From Loxodes magnus (taxonomy: Eukaryota; Ciliophora; Karyorelictea; Loxodida; Loxodidae): a stretch of 64,000 nucleotides of DNA. The notes under the pieces were generated by a model that was not told the origin of the DNA, searched no databases, and worked only from the letters and a program-made list of their open reading frames with translations. The DNA is taken from the NCBI GenBank assembly GCA_946699065.1, contig CAMPDV010001789.1:1-64000 (forward strand). The letters are read 5' to 3'. The translations under genes and the position numbers were made by a program. Shown here piece after piece: positions 11,970-24,607 of the stretch (the first letter of the stretch is position 1; every line of letters starts with the position of its first letter).

Positions 11970-14327
11970 ATGAGGAACTAAAAAGCCTTCGCTTTCTTTC
12001 TTGCTCTTTGCTGTCTTACTGTAGTAGTTTACTTCAATATCATCACCTTTTAGAAAAAGACGAGTCCTTTGAAGATTGAGTAGATATAGCTGCCTTTGAA
12101 TATATCTCAAGAACTTAAAGTAATTGAAAAGGATGACAAATAAGTAAATAAATGAGAAACAACCTAAATAAAAGTTGAGGACTTTAAAGAAAAGAAGGCA
12201 AGTAAAATGCATATAAGTAAGTGGAAAAAAGATAGCATTTGATAATCTAAAAATATAACTAAAATTGCTTAAAGGAAAACCATCAACTAAGAGGATCAAA
12301 AATAAAATAAAATAGTAAAGCATAAATGAAAAACTAATACTTATCAGGTAAAAAAGTCAAATAAAACTGGAAGCTATTAGTAGAAAATTGGTAAATAAGA
12401 AAGTACTAATTAAAATTAAGTTGGAGTTAGAATTAATTAAAATTAAGCATTAGCTTAGAAAATTTAATTACTTAATCCTTTGCAAAAATGAAGGTAGAAA
12501 GTAGCTGATTAAAATAAGTTTTTAATAAGCTTAAAGAAAAACTAGCAATTTATAATACATGGACCTTTCCGCTCCTTTGACTTTCCTGAGCTATATATTT
12601 CTTTATGAGTTAAATTCAACTTTAATAACTTAGAACTTTAAAATAAAATAAGCTCTTAAAACAATATCAATAAGAAAATACTTGCTGGATAACAAAAGTA
12701 CCAACACTTTGCTATTCTAGGAAATAAAATGGTAGGCTGTGATTCCTTTAGCTATACTTGGGGCTATTTCTTATATCTTGTGTATTCTTCTAATCAAAAA
12801 TGAACTATTACACTTGAAACTGGATCTGATAGAGGATGCAGATATTATGATACTTAGATTGAAATAAAATAAGATTAATGATACAATATCTAGTTAGTGT
12901 TAACAGCTTTAGGAACTTCTTTCTTTGATGTATAAGAAAACTTTAATAGCCCAAAAGCTTAAATAAAAGTAAATGATAAATTGATTAATATAGATGATTA
13001 GGATTATTATAGACTAATGTAAACAGGAATAAGGTTTAGAATAGGAGCTTAAGTAGTAAAGAAATATCATCCAGAAATAGGGAATAATGAGGTAGTAGGA
13101 AACCTTAATCCATTAGAATTTAAGGGCTTTTATTTTTCTACTTAATATAAACTCTTAGATTCTAATTCGGAAACTATTTCCTTCAACTCTATACTAGAAT
13201 TCCGCAAAAAAATGACCTTAAAGGGAAAATATTATGCATTTTTACCAAGCAAAGAAGGTTAGAATTTTTATCTTTAAAATGCATATAAAATGGGCAAATA
13301 TCATATTGGATAGATTACCAAGACTAATTTTCTTTAGATGGCTTGAGATGGAAGAGTATGTCCTACTTATAGTTTCAATTAATGATATCCTGAAATTTAT
13401 GAATAAATTAAACTAGAATATCAAGCATTAATATAATAATATAAACTAAATAGAGAAGAAATCTATCCTATAGTAATGCCTGCTTATAAGAACCATAACA
13501 TTTTAAATGAAACTTTATCACATATAGAAAGAGCAAATAGAATAAGCTAAACTATTATAATTATTTCTTAAGATGGTAACTCAACTGAAGTTTAAGAAGT
13601 AATAAATTAGTTTAAAAATAGAGGAATTTTAAATATTATTCATGTAAAACATCCTAAAACAGAAGCTCCTTATGAGTTTAAAAGATAAAATAAAGATGGA
13701 GGGTTCCAACGTGCCTCAAATGCTTTTTTCTTATTAAATCTTACTTTTGAACATTTAAAAGCTAAGTCAGCGTTATGATGTGAAGATGATGTTGATTTGT
13801 CAGTAGACTTTTTTGAGTTTAGTAAATGAATAAATAGAGAGTTTATCCATAATAATAGATTTGGAAAGAGAATAGCTGCTGCATCAATAACAAGTTATGC
13901 TAAAAATTTGACTAAAATTTAATCTTTGTATCAAGTGTGATTCGATAAACCTATGTTGCATTGAAATTTTATACTTCCAAATTACATTTGAAAGGAACTA
14001 AAAAGCGTATTCAACGGTTGTGATTGATCTCTAACAGCATTTTGACATTTTAACTAGAATTTGAGAAAAACTTTTGTAAGCCCTGTAATTCCTAGAGGAA
14101 AGCATATTATATGAAGTCACAATGAAAGTATTAATTCTAAAGTTTTTAGCTCTGAAAGAATGCAAAAACTAGAGCAAACAACAAAAAACTTAAAGTTAAT
14201 AAACTTTCCAGTGAACTACAAAGATGTTCAGCCTCATGTAATTCTTCAGTATAATAGTACCACTTAGAAAGCATCTTTTACCTTTTCATGGGATTATCTA
14301 ATAAAAGTTTATAAAAAGACTATTTAA
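11970..14327 (+). CDS. type II membrane LamG-GT13 glycosyltransferase (intact, plus strand)
   Basis: 785 residues without a frame change. The start ATG is followed by Arg-Asn-Gln-Lys and a hydrophobic signal anchor at residues 6-24 (FAFFLALCCLTVVVYFNII), as expected of a Golgi type II enzyme. A Lys/Gln/Asn-rich stem follows. A LamG-like domain begins at about residue 197 (HGPFRSFDFPELYIS), with ETGSDRGC and FRIGA blocks. The catalytic domain resembles GT13 (MGAT1/POMGnT1): PIVMPAYK, then IIIISQDGNS, the metal-binding WCEDD (Glu605-Asp607), CDWSLTAFWH, and IPRGKHI. The Trp codons in WCEDD, CDW and FWH are TGA. The family transfers GlcNAc in beta-1,2 linkage; the acceptor here is unknown. The four aligned minus-strand paralogs end at a TGA after Tyr-Lys-x-x-Ile; this copy has TAA there. 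If TAA is only sense, translation would run on to about 14,625. Confidence 0.85.
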
Positions 14328-15575
14328 GAATTTTTATAATTTAAAATCCTATTATTATATTCTATCTTGATATTAGAGTCTAAACATAGACTTACATTAT
14401 TTAAATAAATTTAACAAATGATGAGGACATTCAATGCTTGCTGCAATTTAAAAGCTATATATAATTTAAGAGTTTAGTTAATTTTAAAAATAACTACTAA
14501 TATATAATAAAAGATCTCTTTTATTTTATCCAATTACTAAAGCACTTTATATTTTCATAAATTTTTGTTAATGCAAAATCTATTTTAAATTTAGTGCTTG
14601 ATAGTATGTTAATTTATTTACTGAGCATTTAGTTAAAACTTTTATTATAGCTATTAAATTTAAGTGTAAATTTTTTAAGATTAAAGGCTTTCTTATATTT
14701 TTAACTATGAAATTAAGTTATTTTTTGCTTAATGAAGTAGAATTAACTTTAGCTTACTTTAAAATTTGAATTAAATCTTCAAGATTTAGGGATTTAAGTC
14801 TTATAAAATCTTTTTATCTTATTTATAAAATAAGATTTATTCTAAAGCTTCAAATATTCTGCTTCAATCTTCATCTAGTATATATATACATCTATTAATA
14901 TCAATTGAATCTTAAAATTTTGGTTCTTTCTATTTACTTTTTTGTTTTTTTTGGTTAATATATTAAAAAGCTAAGTTTTTAATTATTTTCTAGGATTGAT
15001 ATATCTTTTGCTTTTCATATACTTAAAATTTGATGCACCTTTCTATTTCTTTAACTCAGAATTTTTAGTATTTTGCGACTATTTCTTTGTCTTTGAATAT
15101 ATTAGCCTCATTTACTTAGCTTTTCTTTTTTTTGGATTTATTAAATTCTAATTAATTTTTTTTGTTACCCTACTAAGAAACAACTCACATCTAGAGCTTA
15201 TAATTCAGATTTTATACCTCAATGATAGATTTACGAAGTTTTCTAAATTATAAAATTTGGATGCCTTTTTTACATAATCTTCTCCATAAATGTAAAGATC
15301 TGTTTTATCACTTTATTGCATCAAAGATATCTCTTATAAATGCTTTGAACAAAGGGCTATAAACTTAGATTATCTTTATTTCTTTTTATTCTTTTTTAGT
15401 TTTTTGCTTCGCAAACTCCTTCTTTTGGTTGATTAAATATATTAATAACCATTTAACTAAATATCTATTTGATTTTTAGCTAATTAATAAATTAATAAAT
15501 CTTTCTATTTCCTAGAATTAGAAGGAATAATTTAGGCTTTTTCTTCTCAAAAAAAAGCTAAAATTTCAACCTTAA
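14328..15575. other. AT-rich region, possible 5' part of the next gene
   Basis: No firm gene. The plus-strand frame of the following gene may start earlier than 15,576, or may have an upstream exon in this stretch. Confidence 0.3.
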
Positions 15576-18062
15576 TCAATATGAGAAATTAAAGAGATAT
15601 ATTGTGGAAATAGTTTGATTTATGGTACTAAAAACGATGCAAGCTAATTACTTTTTTTAGGTCTTATAAAAACTTAAAAAAGCTATCCTAAAAGGAAATA
15701 ATTCTAGATCTAATCTCTTAATTATATATGAGCATCTAGCTTTTTTTAGAATTTTTTTTCAAATCCAGAACAATTCTTGCTGATTTTAACATTTTGAAGA
15801 TTAAAACTCCAATAGCATAGATTTATCTTTAGGAATGATATAATTTTCATTAATGTTTATATCCAGTATTATACAAATAAAAAAATACTCTGAATACATT
15901 TATACTTTTCAAATTTTGCTCTTTTCTGGATCTAAAGGCTTAACACCAAATATTAAACTTAGTTTATTTTTATTTAGTCTATCATAATTTTAAAATTTAG
16001 AGCTGAACTTATAATATAATTACTTATCTACTTTCTTAATATTAATATATCCTTAAAGAGTTAATTTATAATCCTAGTAAATGAGATATGCTTATTGAAG
16101 CACAAGGCGATAAGTGAATCAACAATAAGGATACTTTACTCTTATTATAACTAAATAGTTGATGTAAGCAAGGCTTGAGTTAACTAAGTAGCAAACTCTT
16201 TTAATGCTAAATTAATTAAATGCATTACTAAACACTAAAAAGGAAGAGAACATAAGGAACTATTGATTTCTCTAATAAAAATTGTGTCTGTGTTTCCTAA
16301 TTTATTTTGATTTGTATATATAGAATTTATATCTTTCCATCTCTATAATAAATAGCAATGATTGGATTTATTGTAGTTATATTGAGTCACTGATAAAATA
16401 TCTTCTAAAGACTATTAAAATCTAAAGATAAAGTTCTATTTTAAGGTAGCTGTTTATCTTAATTAAACTCATCAAGTTTATTTCTTTATTTAGTGGAACT
16501 TTCCCCTTTTAGTTACTAATACTATAAGAATGGAAATGCTAAGACTTTTGCTTCTTTATATTTCAGATGTGAATTTTAATTAATTTCTATTTAAAGGCTT
16601 TCTCGATAGCAATATTTAGTTTTAATATAATACTTTTATATTTTAAAGGATATCTAACTCAATAAAAAAAGAGAAGGTTTGCAAATAAATAGAAGAATAA
16701 ATATTGTAGATTGAATAGCAATAAATTAGCTTGGATACCATTATTTTTGATAATTTTGGGAGGATAATTGCTAAATATAAAAGGAAAAAGATAAATGCTC
16801 GTTTATTTTCAATTCAAATTTTGAAAGAAAGGGTCAATATGGTAAGAAAGCAATCTTCAAAACGTGAGAAATTAAATTAAGTGTAGAAATAAACTTAGAT
16901 TGGAAATAGGAGATAATCAATCTTATATTAAAATAGTAAAATATCCTTAAAAGCAATTAAAACTAAATAATAAATAGAATATATTAACTATAATAGTTGT
17001 ATAAAAAGCAAAAAGACTAATTAATTGAATCTAAGAATCTAGTAATCTAAAAATAACCTTAACTAGATTTTTAAAAATGCTAAAAGCTCCTAGAAAGAAA
17101 TGCTATCATTACAGCTCGAATTAACTCTTTGTAAATAATTATAAGATGCTTTAGAGCCAGAAGAAAATAATAGAATAAGAATAATGAAGAATTTAAATAA
17201 GATACTACAACAGCAAGGAAAGCAATATAGAAAACATTTGGATTATGTATTTTATCATACTTAATACTAGATAAAAAACATATTTAAAATCCTATCCAGG
17301 AAAGATTTAACATAAAAGGAGAAAATAAAATTTTTAATACATCCTTAAATTTAATATTTTAATCCAAATGGTTCCTTTTCATTTAATATAGAAGATCCAT
17401 CCTTAATATTCCTGATTTTCATTCTTGATAATCTAAACATTTCATAAATATCTTAAATACCCTAATGGCTAACTAAATAATATAATTAGATACATCTTTT
17501 TTAACTAAATCTCGTTTAAATTCTTAATTATCTAACGCCTATCAATATACAATCTTTAAAAGCTATATAGCAAGAATTTTGACTAAGAATATAAGCCTAA
17601 GCAAATTAAAGTCTATAATATTTCCCTGTTTAGTTTAAATTAAAAAATATATATGAAGTTAAATAAATAAAATACCTTAGCTAGCAAATATAAAGCTACA
17701 AGTATAAAATTTTAGGAAATAGCTATATTACCAAAATACTTTATAACTTTAAACATTTTTGCTAGAATATATTTATAAGAGCTATCTTTATACTTTTAAA
17801 CTAAATTTATAGATGAACACTGCTAGAATTAATATATAGGCTAAATAGGGAAAAAATAGAAACATTATAGATAGATATATTTTAATTTATTTGTATGAGT
17901 GTTAAAAACTTTTAAATCTTAGATTAAGAATAAATTAGTTCCTTAGATATTTGTTAAGTTAAAATTATTAATAATTTTAGTGCTTTAAATTAATAAAGAA
18001 TGGTATAGGAGTAAGATAGGAGATATGCAAATTATTTAGAAAATAAATCTGCTTATTTTTGA
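15576..18062 (+). CDS. large membrane-associated protein with coiled-coil C-terminal half, unknown family
   Basis: One frame stays protein-like for about 828 residues and ends at TGA 18060-18062 after RRYANYLENKSAYF. The N-terminal half has several hydrophobic segments separated by polar loops, for example SLIYGTKNDASQLLFLGLIK, FLLILTFWRLKL and ELLISLIKIVSVFPN. The second half is Gln/Lys-rich and helical (EEQILQIEQQISLDTII, then MVRKQSSKREKLNQ and LCKQLQDALEPEENNRIRI). The overall architecture is reminiscent of the large ciliate-specific membrane proteins that carry PAS or histidine-kinase-like regions, but I cannot point to a conserved catalytic motif. If there is an internal start, ATG 16,530 or 16,839 are candidates. 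No frame change was needed. Confidence 0.55.
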
Positions 18063-18984
18063 CAAATTTAAATTAATACAGGAACTAGTAGCATCTAACT
18101 ATTTTAAAGGTATCAATTATACTTGAGATAATTCTTGTTAAAATAGAAGATCTAGAGCATAAAACTAGGGGTTTTAATCTTCTCTTAAAAATAATATTTA
18201 TTAATTATTTAGTTTCCTATTAAAAATGCTTAGTGTCCATGTATCAATTCATTGAAAAACATTTATAAAAAAGAAGATAAAAAGCTAAACATAACAAGAT
18301 TAATATAATTATATGATAATTTACTCTTTATTTATAATTCATTTAATCTTTAATTTCTTCATTTTAATATAAAATTAAAGCTAAAAATAAAATATTTATT
18401 TAAATAAATAATCATTAAGATATAAAGCTTATACTGTATGAATGATTTACTAGTTTATCTAATTCTAATTTAATTAAAGAATATGACAATTTAAGTTTTA
18501 ACTTCTTTTAGTTAAACAATGAGATTAATAGTTTGCTTAAGGTATTAAATAATTCTATTAACTTAAATTAATAATATATATCTCATATTTCTAACTACCT
18601 AAATATATTTCCTTTTATATCTACTTTGCGTGCACATATCAATATTTTATATAGAGCATACAAATACTTTAAAATTATCCTAGTTTTGCTTATCTTGATT
18701 AAATAAAATTAGTGCATGTGTATGTATAACTAGAAGTTTAGATAATATATTATAATGCTTTAGTTGAAGACTTAATAACTTTAATAAAGATATAAGTTCT
18801 TAAATAATTGAAGAACTTGATAAAATATATTTATATGAACATAGAAGTTACTTAGATATACCAGAAATAAATGTCTTTATTATAGCAATAATAATTGTTA
18901 AGCATACTAGACTGTTGATAATATTAACTGATAAAAGTAGATATTAATGAATGGGATGTTCCTTTATATAAAGAGTATAATAAA
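18063..18984. other. AT-rich spacer
   Basis: No supported gene seen between the membrane-protein gene and the first ubiquitin-like gene. Confidence 0.35.
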
Positions 18985-19215
18985 ATGTAGGTATATCTTA
19001 AAACTTTAACTAATAGAGTTATCACTTTGGAAGTAGAATGTTCAGATACTATAGAGACAGTTAAGCTAAAATATTAAGAAGTGGAAGGAGTTTGTGTTGA
19101 GTAGCAAAGGTTAATTTTTGCTGGGAAATAGCTAGATAATGATAAAACTCTATCAGATTACAATATAATGAAGGAATCTACTATTCATGTAGTATTAAGA
19201 TGTACAGGATGCTGA
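18985..19215 (+). CDS. ubiquitin-like protein ending in Gly-Cys (plus strand)
   Basis: Exactly 76 residues, the length of ubiquitin, from ATG to TGA. It reads MQVYLKTLTNRVITLEVE at the start and QQRLIFAGKQL, then LSDYNIMKEST, further on. It keeps Lys6, Lys27, Lys29, Lys48 and Lys63, and the Leu8-Ile44-Val70 binding patch. Position 11 is Arg, and the loop around residues 36-38 has lost its prolines. The C-terminus is Arg-Cys-Thr-Gly-Cys, so the Gly76 needed for E1 activation and isopeptide bonding is Cys. Gln2 and Gln49 are TAG, Gln31 is TAA and Gln40 is TAG, which fixes TAA/TAG as Gln. It is a single unit, not a polyubiquitin head-to-tail array or a ribosomal fusion. A convergent relative ends 742 bp away. 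Confidence 0.9.
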
Positions 19216-19956
19216 GAAAAGATATTATTCAAAACTTAAATCTGCTTATTTATTAATCTCCTTAGATAGAATATCCTTCAAATATACATTTTACAATAAC
19301 TAATATTTGATAATTCATTAAGTCTAGATAGAATTATGATATCAATAAGATTTTATTAATTCTTTATTGGAATCTAAACTAAAACTAATGTATTAGCTAT
19401 AAACTTAATCTTCATATTTATATAAAATATAATATACTAAAATCTTGTAAGCTTTTATTTAAAAGCTAATTAAGAGAAAGATCTTGAATGAATAAATAAA
19501 TAATAATTTAATTATCTAAAAAAGAAAAATTAGCTATAGTTCTTAATTAATAAGTCATTAATGATATTAGATTCTATAAATAAGCGATATTAAAATAAAG
19601 ATATATAAGATAATATATACAATTTGCTATTATTAAGAAATTATAAGCATTGAGTATTTAGAAAGGAATATCTCTAATTTAATCTTAATAGATAAAACTA
19701 TTATTTTAGTTTATAACTTATATAAAACAAAACTATCTACACTTTAAAATTTGTAGAGTAACTTATGATATATAAATAGTTAAAGACACTAGCTTTTTTA
19801 TATAAGTGTAACTAGAAATTTATAAATATTTCCTATTTTAAGGTTTTAAAACTCTAATGTATTAAGCTTTATCTTTGAGTAAACATAGTAAAGAAAAAAA
19901 GGGACTAATTTATTGAATATAAAAGAGTAAAATATAAGCTAAATAAAAATAAATAA
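19216..19956. other. spacer between the two convergent ubiquitin-like genes
   Basis: 741 bp of AT-rich sequence. I see no gene and no obvious inverted extension of the flanking ubiquitin genes into it. Confidence 0.4.
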
Positions 19957-20187
19957 TCAGCAGCCACTTAATCTTTTCACTATATGTATAGTTGATTCTT
20001 TCTAAATATTGTAATCACTCAAAGTACGTACATCTTCTAACTACTTTCCAGCAAAAATTAATCTCTATTCTTCAATAGGAACTCCTTCTTCATCTTGAAT
20101 TTTTTCTTTTACATTCTCAATAGTATCTGAAGGTGATACATCCAGTGTGATTGTGGCACCAGTTAGTAATTTAATAAATATCTACAT
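19957..20187 (-). CDS. ubiquitin-like protein ending in Gly-Cys (minus strand)
   Basis: 76 residues from ATG at 20,187 to TGA at 19,957. It begins [17 protein letters not shown] and contains [26 protein letters not shown] and LSDYNIQKEST. This copy is closer to canonical ubiquitin than its neighbour: it keeps Pro19 and Pro37, and Lys6, 27, 29, 48 and 63, while positions 11 and 33 are not Lys. It ends Lys-Arg-Leu-Ser-Gly-Cys, so residue 76 is again Cys, reached independently of clear differences in the rest of the tail. In classic ubiquitin the tail is RLRGG. Gln2, Gln41, Gln49 and Gln62 are TAG. A normal conjugation role is doubtful; a non-conjugated signalling domain or a thiol-based attachment is speculation. 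Confidence 0.9.
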
Positions 20188-21072
20188 TTTGTTTTATATA
20201 TTTACAAAGAACTAAATACACAAACACTTAATTTATCAGTGAGTATTATCTAAACTAATTTACTTTTGATATAACAGAATTTGCCAATATTAGTTTAAAT
20301 GTTTGTTTCTTATTAAATTTTTTCTTGCTTATAATTAATCTAAAGATGTATTAAGAAAGATATCTCCTACTAACTAATTGTTCTAAGAGTATTTTCATAA
20401 GTTTATATAATAGTTCTACTTTATTAAATGATTAAGTTAAGCTTGCAAATATTTATTATTAACTTTATGTTTCAATTAAATTAACTAAAATGTATAAACT
20501 CTAACTGAAGACTAGCTTGTATAAGAGTTATTCTTTATAATATGAATTTATTCAAAAGTTTGTACTAGATATTTGTAAAAAGTATTTATAGGCTATTGTA
20601 TAAGCATATTGTAGTGATCGTAAGCATATTGAATAAACTTATTAGTCATATAAAGAAATAGGTTGCTTTAATATCACTTTATAAAGTAACTTTACATCAT
20701 TTCATTATTTAGTCCATTTCTTATTATTATTTCAAACTATATCCCTTAAAACTGTTTGTCATACACTAAATCATGATACTCTAATATACCAAAAACTAAA
20801 AATTTACCAAATAACAACTAAAACTCAGCATTAGTTATAAATAAATAGAAAAGTGATGATCCATTTAAAATATTACCAATCTCTATAAAATACTCTAAAA
20901 GATAATTTAAAATAGGGACACTTTATAAATAAAACTTAATTAAGAAATCTATTAAATTGTTAAAAGTATTTAATATATAATTATTAGAATAAATTCATAT
21001 AGTCAGCTATATTTAATTATTTAACTTATTAAATTTAAATTCTAAATTTTATTATTAGAGTCTAAGAATGTG
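20188..21072. other. AT-rich spacer
   Basis: No supported gene seen. Confidence 0.35.
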
Positions 21073-22467
21073 TCAACTAGTCTACGAGCTTACTTTGTTG
21101 TAAATAGGGTTTTGAAATTCATTCTTGATCCATACTCCTTGCTATTCAGTTCCATCTTTTTTCTTTAATATTCCTTAGCCATTTTTAATGTTTTCAAATC
21201 ACTATCCTTCATATATATCACCATTTTTATATCAGTAAGTTCCTTACCCTTATCTCTAATCTTGTACTCATTAACCTTCATATTTATCTCCATTGCTATG
21301 CTTTAATATTCCATATCCTTGTTTTTTATTTTAATCGAAGTCTCCATCATAAATATCTCCACTTTAATAATATAAAATTCCTTTTCCTTATTTTTTGTCT
21401 TATTCTCATTTTCCTTCATATTTATCCCCACTACTATACTAGTATACTCCATATCCTTCTTTTTTATTCTAATCAAAGTCTCCATCATAAATATCTCCAT
21501 TTGAGTAATATAAAATTCCTTTTCCTTATTTTTTGTCTTATTCTCATTTTCCTTCATATTTATCTCCACCACTATACTTGTATACTCCATATCCTTCTTT
21601 TTTACCTTAAACAAAATCTCCTTCATAAGTATCGCCATTATAATAGTAAAGAGTTCCTTTTCCTTGTTACTTATCTTGTTCCCACTATCCTTCATATCTT
21701 GAACCACTTATTCATTTTATTATTCCATATCCTTGCTTTTTGCTCTCGACAAAGTTACCTTCATATTCATCTCCACTTTAGTATTATATAATTCCTTTTC
21801 CTTATTTTTCATCTGCTTATCATTATCCTTCGTATTTATCACCGTTAACTCACTTGAACTTTCCCTGACCCTACTTTTAATTTTAGAACCATTCTCCATC
21901 GTAAACTTCTCCATTACTATAATAATATACTCCTTTTCCATGCCTTTCATCTTCAAATCATTATCCTTCAAATTTATCTCCATTTTAGTGCTTGTAAATT
22001 CCATATCCTTATTTCATATTTTCGACAAATATTCCTTCAAAAACATCACCATTATAATAATAAAGGAACCCTTTACCTTATTTATTATCTTCTAATCATT
22101 ATCCTTCAAATCTTGTTCCACTGCTGTATTCATAAATTCCGTATCCATGTTTTTTACCTTAGACGATATTACCTCTGTAAATATCCCCATTTTCATATTA
22201 CTTAATATCACTATCCTTTATTTAGCTTTTTAAGTATTCTGCGCTAAAATTTCCATCATCTTAAATTATTTAAACTTCTTAGTGATTTATTTACCCTACT
22301 TGTTCTATTTACGTCTGATTTGCTTCTTTTTACTTTTAATCTTCTTTTATTTCCTCATTTTACTGATTTACATTTTATTAGTGAGACTGTGAGATATTCA
22401 TTCCTTCGCTTATTTATTATTTAATTTCTTCTATTTCTTCACCTTTAAAGCTCGATGAACGCCTCAT
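21073..22467 (-). CDS. MORN-repeat protein, 464 residues
   Basis: A single uninterrupted frame from ATG at 22,467 to TGA at 21,073. About 110 residues of Gln/Glu/Asn-rich N-terminal sequence come first. Fifteen MORN repeats of 23 residues plus a degenerate sixteenth follow, with cores such as GDKYEGQW, GDIYDGDF and KQGKGILYY. MORN repeats form elongated beta-hairpin stacks used in membrane, phosphoinositide or cytoskeletal attachment, and ciliates have many of them. Trp in the YEGQW motif is usually encoded by TGA and the preceding Gln by TAA, so the motif fixes the genetic code. Repeats in the middle (about 21,340-21,600) are nearly identical at DNA level, so units have been duplicated recently. 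The final TGA follows Gln-Thr-Ser and lies well after the last Trp-TGA. Confidence 0.92.
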
Positions 22468-22717
22468 TATAACGTAACTGATAGATACTGATAATTATTT
22501 AACTATTTCTATTAAATTAAAGTTAAAGTTTATTCTTTTAATTCTCTTATCTCATATTAGTTTAGTGTAATCGCATAATACATTTAGTAACAATAGCTTT
22601 GTCTAAATGATATAATTAAAGTTTACTTTTATCTTAAAGTCTGCTATATAAATAAATTAGCTCTAATATATCCTATATTTATCTGTTTTATTTTTTTTAA
22701 TTAAATTGCTTTGCTCA

Positions 22718-23208
22718 TTGTTCGAAGGTGAGCAACAAGGTCATCTTCATCAGAGGTTGGGGAAGTTAAGTACCCATAATCGACTTTATGTCTTCCTCTG
22801 CTTTGGTTTGACCTCGAGACATAAGATTCTTAGACCTTCGACACTGACTATTTTAATTTTTAATTCTGGAACGAAAAAGAAATAATATTGTGAGCTTCAT
22901 CAGAGGTGGGGAATTTAAGTATCCATAATTGACACATGTCGTCCTCTGCTTTGGTGATGCAATGAGACACAATCCTGCCCTGTCCTTGGACCTCCAGCAA
23001 GTATTAAAGATTACGAGTATTCTAAAATTATATCAGTATTGAATATTTTTATCAGTACTGAATAATTATACAAGTTGAACAAGGTTTATCAGTATCTGAT
23101 AATTTTATCAGTAAGAAACATTCTTGTCAGTATGAAACAATGTTTTAAAGAGCTGCGCACCAACGAGAGTGCTACGCGCTCTATAATAAAATTTATTTAT
23201 TTATTATT
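22718..23208 (-). repeat. structured ~520-bp repeat element, copy 2 (inverted)
   Basis: Reverse-complement copy of 5,641-6,170 with the same order: two related folded units, the TACTGATA-rich zone, the hairpin and the TTTATTATAG/AATAAATAAA end. Differences from copy 1 are scattered single bases and a short deletion in the TACTGATA zone. With copy 1 it forms an inverted pair whose hairpin ends face outward, bounding about 17.5 kb. Confidence 0.8.
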
Positions 23209-24007
23209 TATTTGCTTTAGAATAATTGCTAGCTAATTATTTAGAACTTTTATTACTAAAATCTTGCAACTATCAATATTACAAGCATTGCTTATTAAAA
23301 CTATCTACTAAATTATTTCTTTTTATGCATAAACAGCAAGTTGTAGCAATCCATAAAAATAAAGGGAAAATATAACAAAATTTAGGTTTAATTTAATTTA
23401 ATTTAGATAGTTAAAGTTTCACTTAAGCTAAATTAAACGAAACTAAAATTGATTTATACTTGCATTAGAAAATAAAATGATTTATCAAATCTATTTTTAT
23501 GAATTAATGTAAGAAAATATAATTCTTAAAGCTATTCAAATATAGAAGGAAGATTCTTAAGTTATTATATTAAAATACTCTTTATAATCTATATTTATAT
23601 ATAATTCTAAATTTACTAGTAATTATATAACTTATTCACTTTACTACTAATTTATATAATTTTATCTAAAAACTGAGGAAAAGTTTTAGAACTTAAAGAA
23701 TAATTAAAATTATGCTTTTAAATTTTTGGTATTAATGATAAAATGAAATATAATTGAATGGCTAAATTTAGAAATATAAATTAAGAATTAAATGAAAATT
23801 AGGTATAATAGCTAATTACTTAAGCATCTGCTGAGCTAGTATAAAGTTTATTTAATTTTACTTAATTTTAAGTTATTTAGATTGCTTTATTTACATTGTC
23901 ATTATAGCATATTTTATTCTAGGATGCTCTTCACTTATGTATTTATATAACATGAACTTTAAAATAAGCAAATCAAATAATTTAATTTATTTTGTTTATA
24001 TCTTCAT
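23209..24007. other. AT-rich spacer
   Basis: No supported gene; long A/T tracts follow the hairpin end of repeat copy 2. Confidence 0.35.
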
Positions 24008-24280
24008 ATGAAAAAATTAAGCATAGGAATTCACTTAAATGTTTATTTTCTAGAAAAATTGATTACAAGTAAAATAAAATTGAGATTCAAAACTAATAAT
24101 TAGCTTTCTTAAATCTAAGCATAAGGGATTAAGATTATATTAATACTAGAATTTAGTAATAAATTAATTATAGTTGCTAAGTAATTAGTAAGGCTATTTA
24201 TAAAGAAACTTAGATTATTTAGAATCTATTTAGTTTAATAAATTTTATATAATATTCTTTTATTTTAATAAATTATATGA
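24008..24280 (+). CDS. possible small hydrophobic/basic protein
   Basis: A 90-residue frame from ATG to TGA, beginning MKKLSIGIHLNVYFLEKL. Composition is only moderately protein-like, and there is no homology support. Confidence 0.2.
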
Positions 24281-24607
24281 GATTATAAGCTATTTCTTAT
24301 TTATTAAATATATACCATATTAGATAAATCCCTTTAACAGAATCTTAATTGTTTTTATTATTAAGCAACAATATGTGAAATATAATCTAAGTTGATTATA
24401 TATTATTAGTAGCAATGCTTTATAAGAAAATATTTTAATTAAAAATATAAAAATGGTGTAATTTAATAAAATAATGAATTATAATAAATTAATAAAGTAA
24501 TCTATTATATAATTTATATTTCTTTGCTGTTCTAAAATGCTATATATATGCTTAAAGTTAAACTAAGACTATTATTATATTTTTCTATTTTATTTAATTA
24601 TAATAAA

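Noticed and set aside
11961-12323. Hydrophobic minus-strand frame of about 120 codons
   Set aside because: It is antisense to the signal anchor and stem of the intact glycosyltransferase starting at 11,970.
21303-22095. Several overlapping standard-code frames on both strands
   Set aside because: They are shadows of the MORN gene in wrong frames; their Met/Lys/Glu repetition mirrors the MORN repeat.
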